A stretch of DNA of 18,633 bases. Origin: CAYPIE01 sp964410665 (GTDB lineage Bacteria; Planctomycetota; Planctomycetia; Gemmatales; Gemmataceae). Positions 1-7,360 of the stretch are shown here, one piece after another. Numbering within the stretch: position 1 is the first letter of the stretch; each line of letters opens with the position of its first letter. Made by a program: the position numbers and the translations under genes. The notes under the pieces were generated by a model, which did not search any database, was not told the DNA's origin, and saw only the letters and a program-made list of their open reading frames with translations. Where the stretch lies: positions 1 to 18,633 of the forward strand of contig CAYPIE010000107.1 of NCBI GenBank assembly GCA_964410665.1, given 5' to 3'.

Positions 1-58
1 GGGCTTCGGAGCTGTTCAGATGTTGGTAGGTGGAGGCCATCTTGCCATCGACCTGTCT
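1..58 (-). pseudogene. possible tyrosine recombinase C-terminal fragment
   Basis: Read on the minus strand from 58 down to 1, one frame stays open and gives VDGKMASTYQHLNSSEA. The S-T-Y-Q-H-L segment resembles the nucleophile-tyrosine region of phage-type integrases (general form T-x-x-Y-x-H-L). The frame runs off the window start and is cut at 59-60 by the end of IS copy A, so only about 19 residues are visible. This is motif resemblance over a very short stretch. It could equally be a chance open frame. Confidence 0.22.
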
Positions 59-1061
59 TAGTGTTCTATTGCAGTTGAAGCGTGGGGTATAAGCTCTTCA
101 GCTTGACGCGAGCTTTCGCGATGGTGAACTGCCAATCCACCCCCACCACCGCTTCGTTCCTGCCCCGCTCCCAGGCCGCCACTTCCGCCCTCAGCGTCTC
201 CAGGTCCGGAATCCGGCGGTCCAGACATTGCCTGGCCAGCACGCTCCATTCGAGCTCTGCCACGTTCAGCCACGACCCGTGCTTCGGGGTGTCGTGCCAC
301 TCGAATCGCTGTGCCAGCCGCCTGGCCTGGGCCGGCTCGAATGCCTCATAGAGGGCCGTCAGCGTGTGCGTGCTCAGGTTGTCGCAGACCCGCACCACCT
401 TCTCCACTTTCGGGTCGTGTTCGTCGGAGAGCGATTTGTGGGGCTTGGCGTCGACTTCCAGGACGTCCTCCATGTTGGCCGCGAAGGCGGCGCGGTGCTT
501 CGCAGGGATCCCCCATTGCGGCCTCAGCCACGGCTTCAGGTCGTTTTTTTCAGCACCCTCCCGACCGTAGCGGGATCGACCGAATCGACCGCCCTGACCT
601 CGACGAGCTTCTCGGCCAACAACTTCATCGTCCACCGGGCGTGGCCCTTGGGAGCTTCAGTGCAAGCCAGGGCGACCAGTTTCGCCTCGGCCGCCCCGTC
701 GAGTTTGCGTGCCCGACTCGGCCTGTCCTGTGTCTTGCGCTCAAGGGCGCGTTGCAGCCGGCTCTTGGCGAAGCGGCGGCGGACCCGCTCCACAGTGCGG
801 ATGCCCACCTCCAGGGCTTCGGCGATGCGGGCGTCCTCCCAGGCCAGTCCGGCCTCCGAGGCGTCGGCCTTGAGCAGGATGCGGCCGCGGGTCCGCTTCA
901 GCGCCGAGGCCTTGCCCGAGCGGGTCAGGGCCGTCAGCGAGGCGCGATCCTCGGGGCTGAGCGTGACGACGTAGCGCTTTATGGACAGGGTCCCCTCCGG
1001 TTCTCAGGCCGGGTAGAGTTCTCGCTATCTTGGCCGACATTTCAATTGCCATAGAACATTA
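59..1061 (-). mobile_element. IS630-family element, internally deleted (copy A)
   Basis: The element is bounded by TA dinucleotides at 59-60 and 1060-1061, as expected for the TA-targeting IS630/Tc1 group. The ends form an imperfect inverted repeat: the left end reads GTGTTCTATTGCAGTTGA and the right end, reverse complemented, reads ATGTTCTATGGCAATTGA. It encodes a transposase on the minus strand whose stop codon lies inside the left repeat. Compared with copy C (5994-7220) it is about 220 bp shorter, because of one internal in-frame deletion in the catalytic domain. It is therefore probably non-autonomous. The sequences on its two sides do not reconstitute one gene. Confidence 0.85.
66..988 (-). 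pseudogene. IS630-family transposase, catalytically deleted
   Basis: The N-terminal half (988 to about 545) carries a helix-turn-helix domain with GIRTVERVRRRFA. The C-terminal half (about 545 to 66) carries CDNLSTHTLTALYEAF, containing the second catalytic Asp, and HGSWLNVAELEWSVLARQ, containing the catalytic Glu. Three defects are visible. A CTG stands where copy C has its ATG start (986-988), the halves are offset by one frame at a run of seven A (544-550 on the plus strand as T7), and about 74 residues are missing after MEDVLEV. The missing block includes the first catalytic Asp, seen in copy C as VCVDEAGKQL. Without that residue the protein cannot be an active DDE transposase. Copy B shares the same deletion, so the loss predates their separation. 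Confidence 0.85.
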
Positions 1062-1906
1062 GTACAGGTAGACGCCCGACTCCGCCAGCCCCGGCCGGGC
1101 CGCCTTGACCTCCTTGCTGGTGTGGATCCCGGCGTTGTCCAGCACCACCACGCGGGGCACCCCCGCCGACGGCAACCGCTCCCGCAGGTAGGCCAGCAGG
1201 CCCTCCGACTTGAGCGTCCGCTCGAACGGCAGGGCGTCCAGCCCGGGGGCGGGGGCGAGCGGTTCGTAGGCCGCCAGGGCGTTCACCCGCCGGCCCTGCG
1301 GGTACTCGTACCTGAGGCGCTTGCGCTGCTTTGGCAGGCACCAGGATTATCCTGTCGGCAGCGACGGGCTGAAACCGCACTGGTCCAGGTGGAACAGCCT
1401 CAGCCGGCCCGCCGAACCTTTTTTTTCATGTTGGACAGGACGGCCTCGGCCCGCTCGACCTTGGCCGGGTCCTGCTTGTAGCCGACGGTCCCGGCGGTGC
1501 GGCGGTAGCCGGCCTTGAGCAGGGCCAGGTATCGGCGGGTCTGGCGGTGGCCGATGGCGACCCCGTCGGCGTTGAGCGCCTCAGCCAATTGCCGGGCGGT
1601 CCAGGTCCGGTCCCGCCCGAGTAGTTCGTCCAGCTTGGCGGTGACCTCGGCCCGCCGTCAGTGGTCCGGCTCGGGGCCGGGGGCATCGGGGCGGAAGGAT
1701 TCGGCACCCCGCGAGGCGAACCCCTTCAGGGCGCTACGGACGGTGTGCGGGTGGCGGCCCAGGTGGGCGGCGATCCGGGGCGCGGACCAGCCGGCATCGG
1801 AGAGGGACACCATCTCCAGCCGGTCCCGGGCCACGGCGGGCAGGTCGGCCCGGCGGAGTGCGCTGAGTTCGGCGCGTTGAGCGTCAGTGAGGTGGATGCG
1901 TAACAT
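1062..1906 (-). pseudogene. second IS630-family transposase, broken and 3'-truncated
   Basis: This is a different IS630 lineage from copies A to C. The ATG at 1906 starts a winged-helix/HTH domain (SAPRIAAHLGRHPHTVRSAL). The same frame continues after an in-frame TGA at 1658-1660 to ARQLAEALNADG and RQTRRYLALLKAGYRR. At a run of eight A (1419-1426, T8 on the plus strand) the reading must shift by -1 to reach the catalytic domain. There LRLFHLDQCGFSPSLPTG carries the first Asp and RVVVLDNAGIHTS the second. A second in-frame stop, TAA at 1347-1349, sits where related proteins have the Tyr of TGYSW. The protein ends at GVYLY, exactly where copy A begins, so the usual YLPPYSPELNPIE segment with the catalytic Glu is gone. 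The outer end of this element upstream of 1906 cannot be located because its partner repeat is lost. Confidence 0.83.
1419..1426 (-). other. A8 run, candidate -1 slippage site in IS630 transposase
   Basis: On the minus strand the zero-frame codons are ATG AAA AAA AAG, which contain the slippery heptamer A-AAA-AAG in the correct register. A -1 shift here joins the DNA-binding half to the catalytic half that starts GSAGRLRLFHLD. Without the shift translation ends seven codons after the A run. Programmed -1 frameshifting on such motifs is established for several IS families. Whether it operated here is inference, since the copy also carries nonsense codons. Confidence 0.4.
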
Positions 1907-2126
1907 GCAACATGATATGCATCCCCGGCGAACTGCTTAGTAGTTCTTTAACCGCCGCTGTCCAGCGGCAAGCCACCCCACGAAGCAGTCATCAACCACA
2001 ACACCTTGACAACCCATCGCCGCACCCCAAGCGACATTGTCGGTTTGACAGACCGCAAGTATGACGTATGTTTCAGAAAATCAAGATGCACAGGTACTGA
2101 TGAAGGCGGCTGAGCTACTGGAACGA

Positions 2127-2173
2127 CCCTCCCGGTGATGCGAGATCCTTTTTCTCATTCCCGGCAGGGAGGG
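2127..2173. other. hairpin with 7-bp GC-rich outer stem
   Basis: CCCTCCC at 2127-2133 is an exact reverse complement of GGGAGGG at 2167-2173. Inside it, GAGA (2142-2145) can pair with TCTC (2153-2156) around a T-rich loop. No T tract follows the stem, so an intrinsic terminator is not clearly supported. It may be a leader structure or the folded end of a mobile element. Folding was judged by eye only. Confidence 0.4.
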
Positions 2174-2565
2174 GTTGACTCGGAGACGAGCGCCCGGCCT
2201 CCAGAGGACATGCCCTCAACGTAATCTTCCGGCTCAGCGACGGTCGGGAGGAACTCTACAGGCCAGGGTCGCATTGTGGCACGTTAGCCGAGACGTCCTT
2301 GTCTTGAGTCAAGGTTGCAGATGTGTTTTTGCCTGGTGCTCACTTGTTTTTGCAACACAATCCAGCGGAGACCGCTCCGAAGTTAGCGCTAAAGTAAAGG
2401 GTCCAGTTTGACCCCGTCCCGCTATTTTCGCGGACGCTTGTTCTCGTCGCTCGCGACAGTGGCGCTTGAGCCTAAGCAAAACAGCAAGGGGTTCGTTGGT
2501 GGTATTTGTGAACTTCGCGGCACCGCATCGATGGTGGGATCACCAGTTGCGGTTGTAGTTAGCTT

Positions 2566-2570
2566 GGAGG
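2566..2570 (+). promoter_or_regulatory. ribosome binding site deciding the ATP-grasp start
   Basis: GGAGG lies eight bases before the ATG at 2579. Earlier in-frame starts, TTG 2408 and ATG 2531, have no comparable site, and the residues they would add look non-conserved. Confidence 0.6.
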
Positions 2571-2578
2571 TCAGCAGC

Positions 2579-3838
2579 ATGTTCCAGTCCACGGGCCAAA
2601 GCTTGGCCGATGCGTCGTCTTCTTCTGATGTTCGACGTGTACCCGTGATCGACCAGGAGGTCGGGGACATTCCGGAGAGCCCTTCTTCAACCGCCCCGCG
2701 GGAACAGTTGGAGAACGCCCGGCCGCCTGAGCGGAGGGCGGTCGATCGTGACCAAGAGATGTTCGGCAAGGCAAAACCGTCGTCTATGGAATATCTTCTG
2801 CATGCCATGAGTACGAGTGGTCGCAGCCCACTGGCCCTGGCTTACGAGTTTGTTAAGCTCAGTCGAGGGGGCGGGCGGCTTACCCTGGGGGAGTACGTCC
2901 AGTTCGGCGTATACAAGCCAAACTTGTCTTCCGAAGAAAGACAACGCTTCATTACGAACACCCTTCACTGGCCGATCACTCATCAGTGCTGCGACATGAC
3001 GTGGCAGGCGGCCACAGAAGACAAGTGGTTGTGCTCGTACATCCTTGAGCGTGCGAGCATACCCGTGCCACCGACGTTGGCCGTGATCGATCGGTCCGAT
3101 CGTGTTTATCCTTGTGTCCGGAAGATCACGAGCGCCTTAGAACTACGTGACTTCGCCCTCGCGAACAAGGTAGAGCCTTTCTTTGGTAAGGAGAATCGGG
3201 GGATCTGTAGTTTTGGTGCGTTTCTCGTGACCAAAGTTGAGCCAGACCAACTCCACCTGAAGGGCGAGGGTTGGATCGGGTATGACAGGTTTATGGATTC
3301 CTTCGTCGGATCTACTTCCTACCTGCTCCAACCCTGCCAGCGGAATCATCCGTTTTTTCATCGGTATACGGAGAACCTCGCTACCGTGCGAATGTGCCTC
3401 CTCGTGACCGATCGTGGCGTGAAGGTTCCTTTTTCCGTCCTCAAACTTCCGGCCCGCGAGAACATCGCCGATTCCTTCTGGCGCGATGGTAATCTAGCCT
3501 GCGATGTTGATCCCGAGACGGGGAGGATCCTCACCGCACGGACAAAAGACGCACTCGGGACGGAAGATCACACCGTGCACCCACAGTCGGGTAGTCTTCT
3601 CGTCGGCGAGACCGTTCCCGATTGGGATCGGCTGCTTGAATTAGTGTATAGATGCGCGAAGGTTTTCGCACCGGTTCGGTACCAGTCCATGGACATCGCC
3701 GTCACGGAGGCCGGCCCCGTAGTGATCGAAGTGAACACCGGGGGTGGTTTCGACCTGCCCCAGTTGGCGAGTGGTCGAGGATTCTTGACGGACGACGTAC
3801 GCGAGTTCTTCCGAGCCAATGGGGTCAAGAGAATATAG
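2579..3838 (+). CDS. sugar-transfer-associated ATP-grasp domain protein
   Basis: A 419-residue protein that most resembles the sugar-transfer-associated ATP-grasp family (ATPgrasp_ST). Residues 1-65 are Ser/Pro/charged and look disordered. A helical segment follows (GRSPLALAYEFVKLSRGGG, then LTLGEYVQFGVYKP, about 81-114). The ATP-grasp fold begins near TEDKWLCSYILERASIPVPP (147-165), where Lys149 is a likely nucleotide-binding residue. The late part has ENLATVRMCLLV (265-276), then YQSMDIAV with Asp372 and GPVVIEVNTGGG with Glu384 and Asn386, the usual metal-binding positions near the C-terminus. ATP-grasp enzymes generally join a carboxylate to an amine or thiol through an acyl phosphate. 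Members of this family are often found with polysaccharide genes, but the substrate here is unknown. An aminotransferase gene follows after 162 bp on the same strand. Confidence 0.8.
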   Translation: MFQSTGQSLADASSSSDVRRVPVIDQEVGDIPESPSSTAPREQLENARPPERRAVDRDQEMFGKAKPSSMEYLLHAMSTSGRSPLALAYEFVKLSRGGGRLTLGEYVQFGVYKPNLSSEERQRFITNTLHWPITHQCCDMTWQAATEDKWLCSYILERASIPVPPTLAVIDRSDRVYPCVRKITSALELRDFALANKVEPFFGKENRGICSFGAFLVTKVEPDQLHLKGEGWIGYDRFMDSFVGSTSYLLQPCQRNHPFFHRYTENLATVRMCLLVTDRGVKVPFSVLKLPARENIADSFWRDGNLACDVDPETGRILTARTKDALGTEDHTVHPQSGSLLVGETVPDWDRLLELVYRCAKVFAPVRYQSMDIAVTEAGPVVIEVNTGGGFDLPQLASGRGFLTDDVREFFRANGVKRI

Positions 3839-4000
3839 GCCTGCTGCTCAAGTTGGTTATTCGGTTCCCCGCAACCAATGGAACCCAGTTCGCAAGTATT
3901 GGGGTTGCACACCTGCGCCCCCTTAGTGCCGAGCGCCGTCGGCTCAGCGACACACTAGGTAAACATCTGGACTGAGACCAATTCATCGAAGGAGTTTATC

Positions 4001-5194
4001 GTGGCGGCAGTCGAGGATGTCTACAAAGGGGACCCCATCCCCCTTTCTGCGGAACAAGAGATCGCGTCGATGCTCGCCGATGGTGATCTGTTCCGCTATA
4101 CGTCGGCTGAACAGTCAGCGGTCGCCAAGTTGGAACAGGAGTTCGCCGACTTCACGGGTATGCCGTTCGCCTTGGCCGTCAATTCCTGCTCCTCGGCTTT
4201 GTTCCTTTCATTGAGAGCTTTGGGGCTTCCGTCCGGCTCCCGGGTCCTCATTCCCGCGTTCACTTTTTCGGCTGTCCCCTCGGCGGTCGTACATGCCAAC
4301 TGCGTTCCTGTCCTGGTCAACTGTGGTTCGAATTATCGACTGGACCTGGACGATTTCCATCGGAAGTTGGACGAGACCATTGACGCGGTGCTCATCAGCC
4401 ACATGCGCGGTCACACGTCGGACATGGACGCCATCATGGAGGCGTGCACTCTACGCTCGGTGCCGGTGATCGAAGACGCCGCGCACTCCTTGGGCTCGAC
4501 TTGGAATGGCCGGTTGATTGGCACGTTGGGGAGTGTTGGTTGCTTCTCTTTTCAATCTTACAAATTGGTAAACTCAGGCGAAGGCGGAATGTTGATCACG
4601 GAAGACCCCGATCTGATCGCCCGAGCGATCATCATGTCGGGCGCCTATGAGCACAACTGGCAAAAGCACCCCGTTGTGAACGATCGCTTTCCCTACTGGC
4701 AGAATCGTCTTCCCTTGTACAACATGCGGATGTCGAATCTGTCAGCCGCCGTGGCCCGTTCCCAACTCCCGGACGTCCCGCGCCGGGTCCAAGTCGGCCG
4801 TGCGAATCACGATTACGTTGTTGATATCCTCAACCAGTCACCATGGCTGGACGTGCCGTCACCGCTCCCACTTGAAGCTCGAGCGCCGGATTCCATCCAA
4901 TTCAATTTGATCGGCTTTAAACAGGACGATCAAGTACGAGCGTTCGAAGCCTACGCAAGGGACAGGGGCGTGAAAGTGACGACCATCGGCTTGTCCCTGG
5001 ACAACGCACGCGCTTTCTGGAACTGGGAATTCATCGGTGAACAGAGTGACCTGTCGATGACACGCGACATGCTGATGCGGGCTTGCGACGTGCGATTGCC
5101 GGTCCGACTAGACCGCGACGCCCTGGACTCCATCGCGGCTACCATCAGAGAAGCGGCCGAGAGCGTGATGGCCAGGGCCGTCGTCGTGGTATAA
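4001..5194 (+). CDS. DegT/DnrJ/EryC1/StrS-family PLP aminotransferase
   Basis: A 397-residue protein of normal length for the family. It starts at GTG 4001 with GGAG seven to eight bases upstream. Family hallmarks appear in order: AVNSCSSALFLSLRALGL (59-76) for cofactor phosphate binding, IPAFTFSAVPSAVVHANCVPV (about 84-104), VIEDAAHSLG with Asp159 that contacts the PLP ring nitrogen, and FSFQSYKLVNSGEGG with Lys188 as the Schiff-base lysine. NMRMSNLSAAVARSQL near 243 matches the conserved N-x-R-x-S-x-L-x-A-A-x-x-x-x-Q-L segment. These enzymes usually transfer an amino group from glutamate or glutamine to a keto-sugar nucleotide, and a few act on other ketones. The first residues are shorter than the canonical P-x-G/F-x-x-E-I start. 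With the preceding ATP-grasp gene it suggests that the amine made here is acylated by that ligase, which is inference. Confidence 0.88.
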   Translation: MAAVEDVYKGDPIPLSAEQEIASMLADGDLFRYTSAEQSAVAKLEQEFADFTGMPFALAVNSCSSALFLSLRALGLPSGSRVLIPAFTFSAVPSAVVHANCVPVLVNCGSNYRLDLDDFHRKLDETIDAVLISHMRGHTSDMDAIMEACTLRSVPVIEDAAHSLGSTWNGRLIGTLGSVGCFSFQSYKLVNSGEGGMLITEDPDLIARAIIMSGAYEHNWQKHPVVNDRFPYWQNRLPLYNMRMSNLSAAVARSQLPDVPRRVQVGRANHDYVVDILNQSPWLDVPSPLPLEARAPDSIQFNLIGFKQDDQVRAFEAYARDRGVKVTTIGLSLDNARAFWNWEFIGEQSDLSMTRDMLMRACDVRLPVRLDRDALDSIAATIREAAESVMARAVVVV

Positions 5195-5264
5195 TCCCTC
5201 AACTCCGAATCGTCACGATCCCGTCGGGACGGGGGACGGCGGAGCGATCAGTTAGGGAGCGCTG

Positions 5265-5458
5265 TTGCAGTTGGAGCGGGTGCAACTCCTCACGCCGCTC
5301 GATTTCTCGCCCGAGGCTGTGGCTCGGAATACCTTGGCGGGGTTGAGAGGGGTTGAGAGGGGGTGCGAGACGAGTACGAGGACGCTATCGCCAAGGAGCA
5401 CGGCCGCGATTGCCGCTGCGAGATGTGCTCCGAACTAGTCACCGGACCCCCCCTGTAG
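5265..5458 (+). pseudogene. possible decayed small gene with Cys-rich end
   Basis: Two coding-like stretches lie in different frames. From TTG 5265, preceded by AGGGAG, the frame gives RVQLLTPLDFSPEAVARN. From GTG 5363 the frame gives DEYEDAIAKEHGRDCRCEMC and stops at TAG 5456-5458. Between them is a perfect 10-bp tandem duplication, GGTTGAGAGG, at 5341-5360. Removing one repeat unit does not by itself join the two frames. The C-R-C-x2-C spacing would suit metal binding but proves nothing. No family is recognised. It may be a remnant interrupted by the IS copies that follow. Confidence 0.25.
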
Positions 5459-5553
5459 GTGTACGCCGAGGAGGTCGCCAACACAGCGAAAAGGGCTCGA
5501 CGCCTTGCTCAGTTTGCAGGACGGTCGGTCTCCCGAGGCGCTGTGCGACAGCC

Positions 5554-5995
5554 TAATGTTCTATTGCAGTTGAAGCGTGGGGTATAAGCTCTTCAGCTTG
5601 ACGCGAGCTTTCGCGATGGTGAACTGCCAATCCACCCCCACCACCGCTTCGTTCCTGCCCCGCTCCCAGGCCGCCACTTCCGCCCTCAGCGTCTCCAGGT
5701 CCGGAATCCGGCGGTCCAGACATTGCCTGGCCAGCACGCTCCATTCGAGCTCTGCCACGTTCAGCCACGACCCGTGCTTCGGGGTGTCGTGCCACTCGAA
5801 TCGCTGTGCCAGCCGCCTGGCCTGGGCCGGCTCGAATGCCTCATAGAGGGCCGTCAGCGTGTGCGTGCTCAGGTTGTCGCAGACCCGCACCACCTTCTCC
5901 ACTTTCGGGTCGTGTTCGTCGGAGAGCGATTTGTGGGGCTTGGCGTCGACCTCCAGGACGTCCTCCATGTTGGCCGCGAAGGCGACAGAACACTA
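5554..5995 (-). mobile_element. MITE-like remnant of the copy A element (copy B)
   Basis: The left end at TA 5554-5555 and the next 428 bases match copy A at a constant offset of 5495, with one visible substitution at 5951 (C here, T at 456) plus the terminal base 5556. At 5985 the match stops, and only about nine bases of the opposite terminus (AGAACACTA, 5987-5995) follow. It is therefore an element reduced to about 442 bp by a second internal deletion. It keeps only the C-terminal part of the transposase frame (minus strand, about 5984 to 5561) and shares the first deletion of copy A. It lies in the same orientation as copy A. Confidence 0.8.
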
Positions 5996-6002
5996 GTGTT
6001 CT
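5987..6002. repeat. 16-bp palindrome at the copy B / copy C junction
   Basis: AGAACACTAGTGTTCT is a perfect palindrome made by two IS630 termini meeting head to head. The last nine bases of copy B and the first bases of copy C share one TA (5994-5995). The fuller inverted repeat of copy C continues to 6013, while copy B has lost the inner part of its repeat. Confidence 0.8.
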
Positions 6003-6013
6003 ATTGCAATTGA
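5996..6013 (+). repeat. left terminal inverted repeat of copy C
   Basis: GTGTTCTATTGCAATTGA, matched exactly in reverse complement at 7201-7218. Confidence 0.9.
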
Positions 6014-6069
6014 TTTGTTGAATGTACCGGCTACAACGAACCTGCGGAATTGGATCCGGAGGGGTAGAG

Positions 6070-7213
6070 ATGCCGGCAAAGCGATACGTCGTCGAATTGA
6101 CCGCCCAAGAGCGGGAAGAACTCCTGAACTTGACCCGCTCGGGGAAGGCCTCGGCACTCAAGCGGACCCGCGCCCGCGTCCTACTCAAAGCCGACACTTC
6201 TCTGCAAGGCCCGGCCTGGAATGACGCCCGCATCGCCGAGGCCCTGGACCTCGGCACCCGCACCGTCGAACGCGTCCGACACCGGTTCGCCGAGGGCCGC
6301 CTCGACCGGGCCCTGGACCGCAAGCCACAGGACCGGCCGAGTCGGGCGCGGGCACTCGACGGCGAGGCCGAGGCGAAACTGGTCGCCCTGGCCTGCACCG
6401 AGGCCCCCGAGGGCCACGCCCGGTGGACGATGAAGCTGTTGGCCGAGAAACTCGTGGAACTCCGGGCGGTCGACTCGGTCGACCCTTCCACTGTCTGGCG
6501 GTGCCTGAAAAAACGACCTGAAGCCGTGGCTAAGGCAGCAGTGGGGGATCCCTGCGAAGCACCGCGTGGCGTTCGTGGCGAACATGGAGGACGTCCTGGA
6601 AGTCTACGCGCTGCCGTACGACGAAGCCCGGCCCGTGGTGTGCGTCGACGAAGCAGGCAAGCAACTCATCGGCGAAGTCCGCGAGCCGTTGCCGTTGAGG
6701 CCGGGTTCGGCGGCCAAGCGGGACCACGAGTACACCCGGCAGGGTACGGCCAACCTGTGCATGGCGTTCGAACCCTTGGCCGGCCGGCGGCACGTGGAGG
6801 TCACGGAGAGGAAGACCAAGGCCGACTTCGCCCGCTTCCTCATGCAACTGAGCGACGAGCACTATCCCGGGGCGGAGAAAATCCTACTCGTGTGCGACAA
6901 CCTGAGCACGCACACCCCGGCGGCGTTGTACGAGGCGTTCGAGCCGGCCGAGGCGAGGCGGCTGGCACAGCGGTTTGAGTGGCACGACACCCCCAAGCAC
7001 GGCAGTTGGCTCAATGTCGCCGAGGCCGAGCTGAGTGTACTAGCCCGGCAGTGCCTGGACCGCCGGATACCCGACGTGGAGGTGCTCAAGGAGGAGGTGG
7101 CTGCTTGGGAACGGGAACGGAACCGGGCAGTGGTAAAGGTCCTCTGGCAGTTCACCACCGCCGAGTCGCGGGTCAAACTGAAGAGCCTGTATCCCACTCT
7201 TCAATTGCAATAG
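6070..7213 (+). CDS. IS630-family transposase with one frame change
   Basis: The ATG at 6070 follows GGAGGGG at a suitable distance and starts MPAKRYVVELTAQEREEL. An HTH region with TRTVERVRHRFAEGRLDRAL follows. The first frame holds up to WRCLKK at the A6 run (6508-6513). There the reading must move by +1 (or -2) to continue as NDLKPWLRQQWGIPAKHRV and the catalytic domain. All three catalytic acidic residues are present in the second frame: Asp in VVCVDEAGKQL, Asp in LLVCDNLSTH, and Glu in GSWLNVAEAELSVL. Without a frame change translation would give an abnormal protein. Either slippage on the A run makes the full transposase or the copy is a simple frameshift mutant. The A-run lengths of this copy and copy A differ (6 and 7), which fits homopolymer instability. 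Confidence 0.8.
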
Positions 7214-7218
7214 AACAC
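7201..7218 (-). repeat. right terminal inverted repeat of copy C
   Basis: Exact inverted copy of 5996-6013. It contains the transposase stop TAG at 7211-7213. Confidence 0.9.
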
Positions 7219-7360
7219 TAGGCTCCGCTGCGGCGGTCATCTGGAATGGGGACTGCCGTCTTGCATGGGTGCGGTCGGCGTCCGCTAGGCGGTTACACGA
7301 CACCGTCATTTACGATTCTTAACTCGGCGAGGCGGGCGGGAGTGACTAAAATCGTGAAAT

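Larger units (their letters stand above)
1907..2578. other. intergenic region upstream of ATP-grasp gene
   Basis: No convincing gene was seen here; the short open frames lack ribosome sites and recognisable motifs. The first part probably contains the unlocated outer end of the second IS630 element. Other contents are a hairpin at 2127-2173 and an 11-base palindrome, CTTGAGTCAAG, at 2303-2313, which could be an operator or chance. A TTG at 2408 would extend the downstream ATP-grasp frame by 57 codons, but the better start is at 2579. Confidence 0.5.
5994..7220 (+). mobile_element. IS630-family element, near full length (copy C)
   Basis: This 1.2-kb element is flanked by TA at 5994-5995 and 7219-7220. 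Its two ends are perfect 18-bp inverted repeats (5996-6013 and 7201-7218). It encodes one transposase on the plus strand whose stop codon sits in the right repeat, the same arrangement as copy A. It is clearly related to copies A and B at protein level but diverged from them in nucleotide sequence, so it is a separate arrival or lineage. It lies directly upstream of the two-component regulator region and may have changed that gene's promoter context. Confidence 0.88.

Noticed and set aside
228..1054. Long plus-strand open frames of over 240 codons across copy A
   Set aside because: They are GC-rich shadows of the minus-strand transposase, which has recognisable HTH and catalytic motifs.
2303..2313. 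CTTGAGTCAAG palindrome as an operator
   Set aside because: It is a single short palindrome with no second copy and no identified regulator. It is noted only in the intergenic entry.
2408..2578. Longer form of the ATP-grasp protein from TTG 2408
   Set aside because: The ATG at 2579 has a strong GGAGG at proper spacing, and the added residues show no conserved pattern.
5259..5280. Another IS630 terminus (GCTGTTGCAGTTGGAG resembles the end repeat)
   Set aside because: Too many mismatches to the terminal repeat, and no TA at the expected boundary.
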